DNA from: Gammaproteobacteria bacterium UBA7310
Lineage (GTDB): Bacteria > Pseudomonadota > Gammaproteobacteria > Pseudomonadales > Ketobacteraceae
Direction: 5' to 3'
Assembly: GCA_002471665.1 (NCBI GenBank)
Contig: DKQK01000029.1
Coordinates: 68,902 to 132,901, forward strand
DNA length: 64,000 nucleotides
Below are positions 35,616 through 44,079 of the stretch, one piece after another (within the stretch, counting starts at the first letter, position 1; every line of letters starts with the position of its first letter). Both the position numbers and the translations under genes were made by a program. The notes under the pieces are model-generated. The model did not search any database and was not told the origin of the DNA. It worked only from the letters and a program-made list of their open reading frames with translations.

Positions 35616-36733
35616 TGCAGGTTGCCATTCTGGGCTGTGGCCAGTTGGCGCGGATGATGGCCCTGGCTGGAATCCCATTGGGGTTGCGCTTCAGTTTTCT
35701 GGCCCAGGCCGAAGAAGACACAGCGCCTGTGGAAGGCCTGGGTACGGTGTACAGGCTGACGGGTAACGAAAGCTTTGAGCAGATTCATGAGGGCTTGAAC
35801 CGGCCTCAGGTGGTGACGGTTGAACGAGAACAGTTCCCCATTGCCGTATTGAGGGGGCTTGCGGAATATTGTGCGGTGCACCCCAACCCGGATGCCATCT
35901 ACCGCTGTCAGCACCGTCTGAGACAGAAACGGTTGCTGCAGGAAGTGAAGGTACCGCATACCCCCTATCGGGTCATTGCATCGCCTGCGGCTTTGACCCA
36001 GGCAGCGGAGGATTTTGGATGGCCCCTGGTGATCAAGAACACCGAGGATGGTTACGATGGAAAGGCCCAGTGGCGATTGCATAATGAAACCGATGGCGAG
36101 CGTTGGCAGCAGGATGTGAACCCCTTCGCCGGCGCGGATGATCGCTGGATAGCGGAACCCATGATGGCATTTGATGCCGAGATTTCATTTATCGCCGCCC
36201 GCAACCAACAGGGTGACCTGCTGGTGTATCCGGCCACGGAAAACGAGCATACCAATGGTGTGTTGGTGCAATCCCTGGCGCCGGCGTTGGCTGTACAACC
36301 GGTTGTGGTTGACGAAGCGGCTGCGGCAATAGAGCGGTTGCTGGGCCATCTGAACTACGTTGGTGTGATGGCAATGGAATGTTTTGTGGCGGGTAACCAG
36401 TGGTGGGTTAACGAATTGGCGCCAAGAGTGCACAACAGCGGTCACTGGACCACAGAGGGTGTGACCACCTCCCAGTTTGAGAATCACATGCGTGCGGTGG
36501 TGGGCTGGCCATTAGGCAAACCCGACATGATGGGGGCGGTGGGAATGCTGAATCTGCTGGGAGTGCCGTTGAATCATGATGTGCTGCTGACGGAAGCGGC
36601 TTCTCTCAGTTGGTACAACAAAGCAGTACGGCCGGGACGCAAAGTGGGCCATATGGTATTGCGCGATGCGACGGCGCAAGGCGCACGGGAAAAACTGACG
36701 CAACTGCATGCCAGGATATACGGCAACGTCTAG
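35615..36733 (+). CDS. purK: N5-carboxyaminoimidazole ribonucleotide synthase
   Basis: This ATP-grasp enzyme (372 residues) uses bicarbonate and ATP to carboxylate AIR at N5, the step before PurE. Segments include VAILGCGQLARMMALAG at the N terminus, PLVIKNTEDGYDGKAQW and NELAPRVHNSGHWTTE, the last typical of PurK. The start ATG shares its first base with the purE TGA. Its stop overlaps the convergent rnfH stop within CTAG, and this marks the boundary between housekeeping genes and the nitrogen-fixation region. Confidence 0.95.
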   Translation: MQVAILGCGQLARMMALAGIPLGLRFSFLAQAEEDTAPVEGLGTVYRLTGNESFEQIHEGLNRPQVVTVEREQFPIAVLRGLAEYCAVHPNPDAIYRCQHRLRQKRLLQEVKVPHTPYRVIASPAALTQAAEDFGWPLVIKNTEDGYDGKAQWRLHNETDGERWQQDVNPFAGADDRWIAEPMMAFDAEISFIAARNQQGDLLVYPATENEHTNGVLVQSLAPALAVQPVVVDEAAAAIERLLGHLNYVGVMAMECFVAGNQWWVNELAPRVHNSGHWTTEGVTTSQFENHMRAVVGWPLGKPDMMGAVGMLNLLGVPLNHDVLLTEAASLSWYNKAVRPGRKVGHMVLRDATAQGAREKLTQLHARIYGNV

Positions 36734-36993
36734 TCGTCATCGTCGTCGTCATCCTCGTCCAGCACCCGTGTAATGGGGCGGTAGATCTCGATGCGGTCAC
36801 CGTCCTGCAGCGGCTTGTCCAGTTTGGTGAACTTCCCGTAAATACCTACTTTCATGGTGCCCAGATTGATTTCGGGAAACTGCGTCAGCAAGCCGGATTG
36901 TTCAATGGCATCGGCTACGGTGCTGCTGTCATCCACCTGCAGTTCCAACCAGGATTGGGCCAGGTCACCCACGTATGCAACACTTACCTGCAT
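36730..36993 (-). CDS. rnfH: RnfH family ubiquitin-like protein
   Basis: This small beta-grasp protein (87 residues) belongs to the RnfH/UPF0125 family. Segments VGIYGKFTKLDKPLQDGDRI and the terminal IYRPITRVLDED are diagnostic. In Azotobacter rnfH belongs to the nif-linked rnf1 operon and helps nitrogenase maturation. The ATG at 36993 follows GGAGG; an upstream ATG at 37023 lies inside rnfE. The tail ends in seven consecutive aspartates, a low-complexity feature coded by a GAC/GAT run. Confidence 0.9.
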   Translation of the reverse strand: MQVSVAYVGDLAQSWLELQVDDSSTVADAIEQSGLLTQFPEINLGTMKVGIYGKFTKLDKPLQDGDRIEIYRPITRVLDEDDDDDDD

Positions 36994-37012
36994 GTCAGCG
37001 TCCTCCTGCAGA

Positions 37013-37699
37013 CTAAGGCTCAATGGCGATCAGGTCGCGGGCGGCGCTGCGTTCCTGCCGCACTTTGGCCCAGCGATCGATAAGCCGTTTGATGGCGATC
37101 AGAAAGCCCAGCGCCATAAAGGCACCCGGCGGCAGAATAGAAAGCAGGATGCCGGAAAAATCGGGAATGATGGTCATCTCCAGCCAGGTAAAGCTCTCCC
37201 CCAGCAGCAAGGAAGCATGGGCAAACAGCGTACCGCTGCCAAGAATCTCACGCATACCGCCGATGGCAACCAGTACCCAGGTAAAGCCGATACCCATGGC
37301 CAGCGCGTCGGCCATGGCGGGCAGCACTGCGTTTTTGGAGGCAAAGCTTTCCGCGCGGCCGAAGATGGCACAGTTGGTGACGATCAATGCGATGAATAAG
37401 CCCAGTACTTTATACAGCTCGTGCAGCCAGGCGTTGATGGCCATGTCCACCAGGGTCACCGCAGAGGCGATCAGTACGATGAAGACCGGGATACGAACCT
37501 GTGGGGTAACGATGCCGCGAATCAAAGAGATAAGCGTGTTGGTGAGCAGCAGCACGGCCAGTGACGCGATACCCATGCCCAGTCCGTTGGTGGCGCTGGT
37601 GGTAACGGCCAGCAGCGGGCACAGGCCCAGCATCTGTCCCATGGCAACGTTGTTGTCCCATAATCCATCGCGAAAAATCTGTGAGTAGGATGTGGTCAT
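37013..37699 (-). CDS. rnfE: Rnf electron transport complex subunit E
   Basis: This integral membrane subunit (228 residues, about six helices) is homologous to NqrD/RsxE. LGLCPLLAVTTSATNGLGMG and the internal cysteine position are typical. I chose the ATG at 37699 because it overlaps the rnfG stop as ATGA. It pairs with RnfA in the membrane core that carries electrons across the bilayer. Confidence 0.95.
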   Translation of the reverse strand: MTTSYSQIFRDGLWDNNVAMGQMLGLCPLLAVTTSATNGLGMGIASLAVLLLTNTLISLIRGIVTPQVRIPVFIVLIASAVTLVDMAINAWLHELYKVLGLFIALIVTNCAIFGRAESFASKNAVLPAMADALAMGIGFTWVLVAIGGMREILGSGTLFAHASLLLGESFTWLEMTIIPDFSGILLSILPPGAFMALGFLIAIKRLIDRWAKVRQERSAARDLIAIEP

Positions 37700-38328
37700 G
37701 ACGCGGGCTCCTTGTGTTGCTGTTGCCATTGTTCATAGAGCTGCAAACCGGAATAGACTCCCTTCACCATGGCCCGGGGGGTAATGGTGGCGCCGGTAAA
37801 CTGGTCGAACTTGCCGTTGTCTTTCTTCACCGCCCATTGAATGTGGGAAGTGTTGGCCAGCGAGGCGCCATTGAATCCGCTGATCCAATCGTCTTTTTCC
37901 AGTTCGATTTTGTCCGCTAATCCGGGGGTTTCTTTATGATTGATCACACGGACCCCCAGTATTTCACCGTCACGGTCCACGGCCATAATGAAATTGATCG
38001 GCCCACCCCAACCCTGAACCTGAATCTGCAGGGCCGCACCGGCAAACTCATTGCCGAGCCGGGCAGGCAGTACTTCCACCGGTGCCGAGAACCATTGTGA
38101 ATCGGTAATGAGTTCAGCGTCGGTCACCGGATCGTTGTCATAGCGGGATGCGGGCATCACCTGGGCCAGTAAATTGAGCTTGTCCATCAGTTCGTGTTGG
38201 GCGATCTGCTCCTGGGTGGCGCTGTTGCCGCCGATCAGCAGCATGCTCATCAGGTAGCACATGCCACCCAGCAATGCCGCCTGGTAACCCAGGCGGGTTC
38301 GATAGGTTGGGTTCAGAATCGTGGCCAT
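37696..38328 (-). CDS. rnfG: Rnf electron transport complex subunit G
   Basis: This 210-residue protein has one N-terminal membrane helix (about residues 12-33) and a periplasmic flavin domain. The covalent FMN attachment motif is FTGATITPRAMVKGV, where the second Thr binds FMN by phosphoester in the family. It lies between rnfD and rnfE. Confidence 0.95.
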   Translation of the reverse strand: MATILNPTYRTRLGYQAALLGGMCYLMSMLLIGGNSATQEQIAQHELMDKLNLLAQVMPASRYDNDPVTDAELITDSQWFSAPVEVLPARLGNEFAGAALQIQVQGWGGPINFIMAVDRDGEILGVRVINHKETPGLADKIELEKDDWISGFNGASLANTSHIQWAVKKDNGKFDQFTGATITPRAMVKGVYSGLQLYEQWQQQHKEPAS

Positions 38329-38336
38329 AATCCCTC

Positions 38337-39452
38337 CTATTGAACTTTACGGGCGCTGATGTTTTTGATGGCGTTGCCGCGTCTGTCCCGGCCATAGGCG
38401 CGGGGTTTGACACTGCGATCTATCAGTGGCGTTAAGGCATTCATGAACAAAACCGCAAAGCCCACTGCTTCGGGGAAGCCGCCCCAGGTGCGAATCAAAA
38501 ACAGCACCAGGCCACAACCGGCGCCGAAAATCAGCTTGCCGGTGTTGGTGGACGGCGAGGTGACGTAATCGGTGGCAATGAAAAACGCGCCCAACATGAT
38601 GCCGCCGGAAGTTAGGTGTGACCAGGGATCAAGATAAAGCGAATCATCTATTGAGTGGAAGATTGCGGCCAGCAACAGGGTGCTGAGCAGCATCGAGACC
38701 GGTATATGCCAGCTGATGACACGGGCGCGCAGCAACCAGAGTCCACCCAGCAGGATGAGCAGCGCCGAGGTTTCTCCCAGGCTGCCCAGGGTATTGCCCA
38801 CAAAGGATTGGCCCAGAGAATAATCCCGGGATGCCAGTTCAGCCATGGAGGCACCACCGTTGGCGGCCGCCTTGCTGGCCCCCAACAGTGTGGCGCCGGT
38901 GAAGCCATCGGGAATCCCCTGCTCACCGAAAAAAATGGCCAGCGATTGGGACAGCCCGGGTGCAATGTCGCTGCCCAGGGGCATTACCTGAACCCAGGTG
39001 GTCATTTGCACCGGAAAGGAGATCAGCAGCGCAACCCGTGCCAGCATGGCCGGGTTGAAAACGTTTTGCCCTATGCCGCCGTAGAGGTGTTTGCCAATGG
39101 CGATGGCAAAGAATGCGCCACTTGCGGACAGCCACCAAGGGCACCAGGGCGGCATGCTCATGGCCAACAGCCAGCCGGTGAGCAGGGCGGAGGCATCTTT
39201 CAGCCGCCATAGCGATTGACCCTGTAACCACAGGCATAATGCTTCAGTGGCGATGGCGGCCAACACAATACAGAGAAAGGTGAGGATGGCGGGTAGGCCA
39301 AACAAATAGAGTCCATATAAGGTGGCCGGTGTCAGCGCCAGGCACACCTGCAGCATGATGCGTTCAACGCTGGAGCGGTCATGGGCATAGGGTGCCGCGC
39401 GGTGGCCACCGCCTGCGGGTGCCGGGGAAGGAAGGTCAGCGTTCGCATTCAT
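38337..39452 (-). CDS. rnfD: Rnf electron transport complex subunit D
   Basis: This membrane protein of 371 residues, an NqrB homologue, has about ten helices and a covalent FMN site at the Thr in GFTGATLLGA. GGIGQNVFNPAMLARVALL and WGGFPEAVGFAVLFMN are family segments. The start overlaps the rnfC stop by ATGA. It forms the ion-translocating part together with RnfA, RnfE and RnfG. Confidence 0.95.
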   Translation of the reverse strand: MNANADLPSPAPAGGGHRAAPYAHDRSSVERIMLQVCLALTPATLYGLYLFGLPAILTFLCIVLAAIATEALCLWLQGQSLWRLKDASALLTGWLLAMSMPPWCPWWLSASGAFFAIAIGKHLYGGIGQNVFNPAMLARVALLISFPVQMTTWVQVMPLGSDIAPGLSQSLAIFFGEQGIPDGFTGATLLGASKAAANGGASMAELASRDYSLGQSFVGNTLGSLGETSALLILLGGLWLLRARVISWHIPVSMLLSTLLLAAIFHSIDDSLYLDPWSHLTSGGIMLGAFFIATDYVTSPSTNTGKLIFGAGCGLVLFLIRTWGGFPEAVGFAVLFMNALTPLIDRSVKPRAYGRDRRGNAIKNISARKVQ

Positions 39453-40918
39453 GATTCAGACTCCGCCGGGGATTTGGTTTTGCGGGAGGCGCGTTTCTTC
39501 GCTTTTTTGGCGGCGGCCTTGGCGGCCTTTTCCCGTTCCACGCGCTCGTTGCGCTGATCCATCAGGCGTTTGGTGTATTCCTGTTTGCTCTCGTTGTTGC
39601 GGCGTTCCCTCAGCTCGCCCTTGGCGTACTCAAAATATTGCACCAGCGGAATGTGAGAAGGGCACACATAGGCGCAGGAACCGCACAGAATGCAGTCGCG
39701 CAGACCGAAATCCTGTGCCTGATCGAAATCATCGGCCCCGGAATGCTTGGCCATTTCCAGCGGTACCAAGCCCATGGGACAGGCATCCACACAACGTCCG
39801 CAGCGAATGCAGGGGGCGGGCAGGTGCTCGTTCACTTCACGCTGGTTCAACGCCAGAACACCGGTGGTGCCTTTGATGACCGGGCTGTCGATGGATGGGA
39901 TAATCTGACCCATCATGGGGCCTCCCATCAGCAGACGTGCCGGATGAGCGGTGAGCCCGCCACAGGCTTGAATCAAATCCCTCACCGGTGTGCCCAACAG
40001 TGCTTCCACGTTATGCGGTGTTTTGACGCAGGCGCCGGTGACGGTGACGATGCGCGAAATCAACGGTCGACCCAGACGTAGTGCCTGGTGAATGGCATAC
40101 ACGGTGCCCACGTTATGCACTAATACACCGATGTCGTTACTGCGGCCGCCGGCGGGCACTTCTTTACCGGTAACCGCCTGAATCAATTGCTTGGCGGAAC
40201 CCATGGGATAGTGGGTAGGAACGTTGATGACGTTGATCATGCCGTAGGGAGCTGCCGCTTGTTTCAGGGCAGCGGTGGCGTCAGGCTTGTTGTCTTCGAT
40301 GGCGATCACCACTTCATAGGCTTCTATGATGTGTCGAATCATGCGGGCGCCGTCGACGATGGCGGCTGCCTGTTCCTGCATCAAACGATCGTCGCAGGTG
40401 AGATAGGGTTCGCACTCGCTGCCGTTGATGATCAGGGTTTTGATCTCAAAGCGGCGCCCCTGGCGCAGCTTGACGGCGGCGGGGAAGATGGCGCCACCCA
40501 TTCCCACAATACCAGCCTCTTCCACCCGGTCGGCCAGCTCATCCGGGCTTAGGTCCAACGGATCATTCAGGGTGGGCAGGTCCTTCCAGCGGTCTTCCCC
40601 ATCGCTTTCGATGACCATGGCCACCGCCGGTAAACCCGAAGGATGTGGCGCCACAATGGGCTCAATGGCGGCGATGATCCCGGAGGTGGGTGCGTGCAGA
40701 TTGGCGGACAGCGAACCACCGGAACGGGCCACCAGTTGTCCTTTCAATACTTTGTCGCCGACCTGCACCTGGGGGCGGGATTCCACCCCGGCATGCTGCG
40801 ACAGGGGTAAATACAGTTTCTTGGGTAGCGGCAGTGCCGTAAGGATTGACCGTTCTGATGTCAGATCCTTTTTGGTTTCAGGATGAACGCCACCGCGAAT
40901 GGATTTCAGGCCAAACAT
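39449..40918 (-). CDS. rnfC: Rnf electron transport complex subunit C
   Basis: This peripheral NADH/flavin-binding subunit has 489 residues. An N-terminal barrel is followed by the NADH/FMN-type fold (GMGGAIFPAAVKL and IINGSECEPYLTCDDRLM), a SLBB-like region, and two [4Fe-4S] motifs: CIRCGRCVDACP and CILCGSCAYVCPS. The Lys/Arg-rich C-terminal tail (about 35 residues) is a shorter version of the long repeats seen in some RsxC. In this operon RnfC is expected to exchange electrons between NADH and ferredoxin. Confidence 0.96.
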   Translation of the reverse strand: MFGLKSIRGGVHPETKKDLTSERSILTALPLPKKLYLPLSQHAGVESRPQVQVGDKVLKGQLVARSGGSLSANLHAPTSGIIAAIEPIVAPHPSGLPAVAMVIESDGEDRWKDLPTLNDPLDLSPDELADRVEEAGIVGMGGAIFPAAVKLRQGRRFEIKTLIINGSECEPYLTCDDRLMQEQAAAIVDGARMIRHIIEAYEVVIAIEDNKPDATAALKQAAAPYGMINVINVPTHYPMGSAKQLIQAVTGKEVPAGGRSNDIGVLVHNVGTVYAIHQALRLGRPLISRIVTVTGACVKTPHNVEALLGTPVRDLIQACGGLTAHPARLLMGGPMMGQIIPSIDSPVIKGTTGVLALNQREVNEHLPAPCIRCGRCVDACPMGLVPLEMAKHSGADDFDQAQDFGLRDCILCGSCAYVCPSHIPLVQYFEYAKGELRERRNNESKQEYTKRLMDQRNERVEREKAAKAAAKKAKKRASRKTKSPAESES

Positions 40919-40919
40919 G

Positions 40920-41444
40920 TCAGGCTGCCTCGGGTTTGGTCCAGTGCCAGTTGTTCAACGTAACCGGCTCCGGCGCGAGTGTTATACAGTTTTCCGGACA
41001 GACATCCTTGCACTTTGAACAGCCGGTGCAAGCTTTGCTGATGACCGCGTGAATTTGTTTGGTGGCACCGACAATGGCATCGGTGGGGCAGGCTTTATAA
41101 CATTTGGTGCAGCCGGTACAGAGTGAAGCCTCGATGCGGGCCAGTTGCGGAACCGGAGCATCCCCCAGGCTGTTCAGATCCACATTCAACAACTCCGCCA
41201 GGGCCTCGGTGAGCGCCCGGCCACCGGGCGGGCAACAGTTAACAGCCGCAGTGCCTTCAACCATGGCTTCGGCCGCCGCGCTGCAACCGGGGAAGCCGCA
41301 TTGTCCGCACTGACTGCCGGGCAGCAGGGATTCCACTTCGTTGACAATGGGGTTTTCCTCAACGGCAAACACTTTGGCGGCCACTCCCAAGAGCCAGCCC
41401 AATAATAATCCCAATGCAGTCAGTACCAGTGTGGCGGTAAACAT
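40920..41444 (-). CDS. rnfB: Rnf electron transport complex subunit B
   Basis: This iron-sulfur subunit has 174 residues. An N-terminal membrane anchor is followed by the CxxCxxxxC cluster-binding domain (QCGQCGFPGC) and a bacterial ferredoxin-type pair of [4Fe-4S] motifs (CTGCTKCYKACP and CTGCSKCKDVCP). It transfers electrons between RnfC and the membrane and likely docks ferredoxin. It starts 10 bp after rnfA and ends one base before the rnfC start. Confidence 0.96.
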   Translation of the reverse strand: MFTATLVLTALGLLLGWLLGVAAKVFAVEENPIVNEVESLLPGSQCGQCGFPGCSAAAEAMVEGTAAVNCCPPGGRALTEALAELLNVDLNSLGDAPVPQLARIEASLCTGCTKCYKACPTDAIVGATKQIHAVISKACTGCSKCKDVCPENCITLAPEPVTLNNWHWTKPEAA

Positions 41445-41454
41445 GGTGGCCTCC

Positions 41455-42027
41455 TCAAATCATTCCACTGAAACCCATAAACACCAATGACAGCAAGCCG
41501 GCCGTAACCAGGCTTACCGGTGTGCCGGCAAACGTAGCGGGTACATTCGCCAGCGCAATGCGTTCTCTTAACCCGGCAAAGATAATCATCACAAGGCAAA
41601 AGCCCAAAGCCGATCCCATGCCAAATACCAGGCTTTGAATCAAACTGTATTGTTCGCGTATGTTCAGCAGGGCAACGCCCAGTACGGCGCAGTTAGTGGT
41701 GATCAGCGGCAGGAACACACCAAGATTCTTGTGCAGCAGGGGGCTGGTTTTGCGTACCACCGCTTCAGTGAATTGCACCACCGCAGCAATGATGAGAATA
41801 AAAGAAAGAATGCGCAGGAATTCGATGTTCAATGGCACCAGCAAAAGGTGTTCGATGATCCAGCTGGCGAGCGCAGACAGGGTTAAAACAAACGTGGTTG
41901 CGAGCCCCATACCAAAGGCGGCGCTCAGATTATTGGATACACCCATCAACGGACACAGCCCCAGAAACTTAACCAGAACGATGTTGTTGACCAGTACGGT
42001 ACTGATAAAAAGCAGCAGGTAATCCAT
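41455..42027 (-). CDS. rnfA: Rnf electron transport complex subunit A
   Basis: This integral membrane subunit has 190 residues and about six helices; LVKFLGLCPLMGVSNNLSAA is the signature around the conserved cysteine. It is the first gene of rnfABCDGEH. A -24/-12 element (42145-42160) and a NifA site lie upstream, divergent from nifL, so this Rnf copy is most likely the nitrogen-fixation-linked one (Azotobacter Rnf1 type). Confidence 0.95.
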   Translation of the reverse strand: MDYLLLFISTVLVNNIVLVKFLGLCPLMGVSNNLSAAFGMGLATTFVLTLSALASWIIEHLLLVPLNIEFLRILSFILIIAAVVQFTEAVVRKTSPLLHKNLGVFLPLITTNCAVLGVALLNIREQYSLIQSLVFGMGSALGFCLVMIIFAGLRERIALANVPATFAGTPVSLVTAGLLSLVFMGFSGMI

Positions 42028-42144
42028 AGTCCGTCACCCGTTGATTGGTGCCTAATGCGTTAAAGGTACATCACGAGGTTGGTTCGCCGAATGGCTACGG
42101 CATTGTCGCGATTGTCGCGTCTGACCCCTGATTTCGGGTGAAGG

Positions 42145-42160
42145 TGCATGATGTATGCCA
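42145..42160 (-). promoter_or_regulatory. Sigma-54 promoter of the rnf operon
   Basis: On the minus strand the site reads TGGCATACATCATGCA. GG and GC lie at the exact -24/-12 spacing, with one mismatch in the -12 TTGC block. It is about 118 bp upstream of the rnfA ATG. Confidence 0.7.
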
Positions 42161-42233
42161 TGGAAAAAAGCCGACAAAATCCAGTGCGGTTACCTAATCA
42201 ATAATGGCTTCCAAGCCCCGCTTTTTGTTGTTT

Positions 42234-42251
42234 CCTGTGCGCTTGCACAGG
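42234..42251. repeat. Perfect 7-bp inverted repeat in the rnfA-nifL intergenic region
   Basis: CCTGTGC-GCTT-GCACAGG. It resembles a regulator binding site rather than a terminator because no U-tract follows. It lies upstream of the rnfA promoter. Confidence 0.4.
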
Positions 42252-42278
42252 GATAGTGCGGTGGCTTGGCGACAGTCT

Positions 42279-42294
42279 TGTCGGGTTTACGACA
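42279..42294. promoter_or_regulatory. NifA upstream activator sequence (rnfA/nifL)
   Basis: TGTCGGGTTTACGACA, an exact TGT-N10-ACA. It is about 119 bp from the rnfA -24 and 95 bp from the nifL -24, both within the usual working range for NifA. Confidence 0.7.
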
Positions 42295-42300
42295 AAAGCA

Positions 42301-42314
42301 TTGATCCGGGTCAA
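42301..42314. promoter_or_regulatory. FNR/ANR-like box
   Basis: TTGATCCGGGTCAA matches TTGAT-N4-ATCAA in nine of ten positions. It lies between the two NifA sites in the rnfA-nifL region and suggests oxygen control of rnf and/or nifLA. Confidence 0.5.
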
Positions 42315-42322
42315 AGTAGGAT

Positions 42323-42338
42323 TGTTCGTTATGCTACA
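42323..42338. promoter_or_regulatory. Second NifA upstream activator sequence
   Basis: TGTTCGTTATGCTACA, an exact TGT-N10-ACA, 50 bp upstream of the nifL -24 element. Confidence 0.6.
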
Positions 42339-42388
42339 AAAACAACAAAATGACACGACAAACCCCAGCAATGACGGCATTTAGCGGG

Positions 42389-42404
42389 CGGCACGCATTT
42401 TGCT
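42389..42404 (+). promoter_or_regulatory. Sigma-54 promoter of nifLA
   Basis: CGGCACGCATTTTGCT matches the -24/-12 consensus TGGCACG-N4-TTGCW at all positions except the first. It is 76 bp upstream of the nifL ATG. With the two NifA sites it implies autoactivation of nifLA. Confidence 0.8.
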
Positions 42405-42480
42405 GAACCTGCTATACCGAAGTGCTGATACCTGGCATTGATACTGAGTTACGGTGCGCTTGCATCGTTCGGGGTGAAAC

Positions 42481-44061
42481 ATGAGCAAAAACCTGTATGC
42501 AGAACCGCATGATCACGATGAAGAGGGCAATGTACCCGCCGGCATGACCGTAAATGAAACACTGTTGGCGGATGAGGTGTTCTTTCAGGCAGTAGAGCAT
42601 TGCCCCGTTGCCATTTCCATAACGGATCTGAAGGCAAATATTGTTTATGCCAACCGAGCGTTTACTCAGGTAACCGGTTACGCCAAAGACGAAGTGATTG
42701 GAAAGAACGAATCCATTTTATCCAATCACACCACACCGCGCCTGGTGTATCAGGCCTTGTGGGGGCGCCTGGCTCAGCAGCGCCCCTGGACCGGGATGCT
42801 GTTGAATCGTCGTAAGGATCAAAGTTTGTATCTGGCGGAGCTTACGGTTGCTCCGGTTATTGATCAGGAAAATAAAACGGTGCACTACCTGGGTATGCAT
42901 CGCGACAGCACCGAAGTTCATGAGCTGGAACAGAAAGTACTGAACCAGAAGCTGATGATCGAGGCGGTGGTGAACTCAGTGCCTTCTGCCATGGTGCTGC
43001 TGGATGATGCCGGCCGCGTGGTGTTGGCCAATCCCAGTTTCAAACTGTTGGCGCAGGAGCTGGCACCGGATGAGCCGCTGGAATCGTTTCTGGAGGTGCT
43101 GGATCTCAATATGGAGGGGTGCATCTCTGCCTTGAAGCAGCAGCGCAAGTGTTTTGATGGCGCCGAACTCAGCATTGACCTGGGGGGTGGTTCCCCCAAA
43201 TGGTTCTCTTGTTTTGGTACCAGTATTGAGGTCAAAAATGAAAGTGCCGATGGCTTCTTTGAACAGGTCATCAGTCATTATTCCCTGCTGATGATCAATG
43301 ATGTCAGCTCATTGCGCCGGCGCCAACAGGAAACCCACCTGAATTCGCTGAAAGCACTGATGACCGAAGAAGACATGGTGCAGGGTATGCGTGAAACGGT
43401 GAACGGCGCCATTCACCAATTGCAGGGGCCGGTGAATCTTCTATCCGCGGCGGTGAATATCCTGCAACGTCGGGCCGTTGATGATAAGCAGGACGGCGCG
43501 GTTCTGTCGGCCCTGGAAGAGGCTCTGCAGGCGGGGCAGGCGGCGTTGGATAATCTGCAGGAATCCCTGCCCCCACCGCTTCAGGAAACCAAACAACCGG
43601 TTAATATCAATCAACTTATCCGGGAAGTTATTTCGATTGATGCAGAAAAACTGCTGGCGCAGGGTATTACCGTTGAGTGGAACCCTTCTTTGCGCCTGCC
43701 GGCGCTGATCGGCCGGGAGCGCCGCCTGCGATCCATGTTCAAGCAGCTGTTCGACAACGCCATTGACGCCATGAGTGAACGGGTGGTGAAACACCGTGAG
43801 CTGACCATTGTGACCCGGGAAGAAAAAGAGATGGTCATTATTGAGATCAGTGACAGCGGTGAAGGTATTCCGGCGGATCTGCACGTCAAAGTATTTCAGC
43901 CTTTCTACAGCACCAAAGCCAGCGGCCAGGGCTGTCGGGGTATGGGTTTACCAATGGTTCAGGAGATCGTGTCTGATCACTCCGGCACGGTCTACATCGA
44001 CCCCAATTATCGGAATGGTTGCAGAGTCATTGTGCAATTGCCTGTTACATCGGCAGGCTAA
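42481..44061 (+). CDS. nifL: Nitrogen fixation regulatory sensor NifL
   Basis: NifL is the anti-activator that binds and inhibits NifA under oxidising or nitrogen-rich conditions. The 526-residue protein has an N-terminal FAD-type PAS domain (about 38-150; CPVAISITDLKANIVYANRA), a second PAS (about 155-275), a coiled H region (about 285-330; NGAIHQLQGPVNLLSAAVNI) and a GHKL ATP/ADP-binding domain (DNAIDAMSER; DSGEGIP; GCRGMGLPMV). This matches the Azotobacter class. It precedes nifA by 18 bp, so the pair is co-expressed in balanced amounts, from a sigma-54 promoter with FNR-like and NifA sites. Confidence 0.95.
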   Translation: MSKNLYAEPHDHDEEGNVPAGMTVNETLLADEVFFQAVEHCPVAISITDLKANIVYANRAFTQVTGYAKDEVIGKNESILSNHTTPRLVYQALWGRLAQQRPWTGMLLNRRKDQSLYLAELTVAPVIDQENKTVHYLGMHRDSTEVHELEQKVLNQKLMIEAVVNSVPSAMVLLDDAGRVVLANPSFKLLAQELAPDEPLESFLEVLDLNMEGCISALKQQRKCFDGAELSIDLGGGSPKWFSCFGTSIEVKNESADGFFEQVISHYSLLMINDVSSLRRRQQETHLNSLKALMTEEDMVQGMRETVNGAIHQLQGPVNLLSAAVNILQRRAVDDKQDGAVLSALEEALQAGQAALDNLQESLPPPLQETKQPVNINQLIREVISIDAEKLLAQGITVEWNPSLRLPALIGRERRLRSMFKQLFDNAIDAMSERVVKHRELTIVTREEKEMVIIEISDSGEGIPADLHVKVFQPFYSTKASGQGCRGMGLPMVQEIVSDHSGTVYIDPNYRNGCRVIVQLPVTSAG

Positions 44062-44079
44062 CGGACAGCGAGTGTAGTA

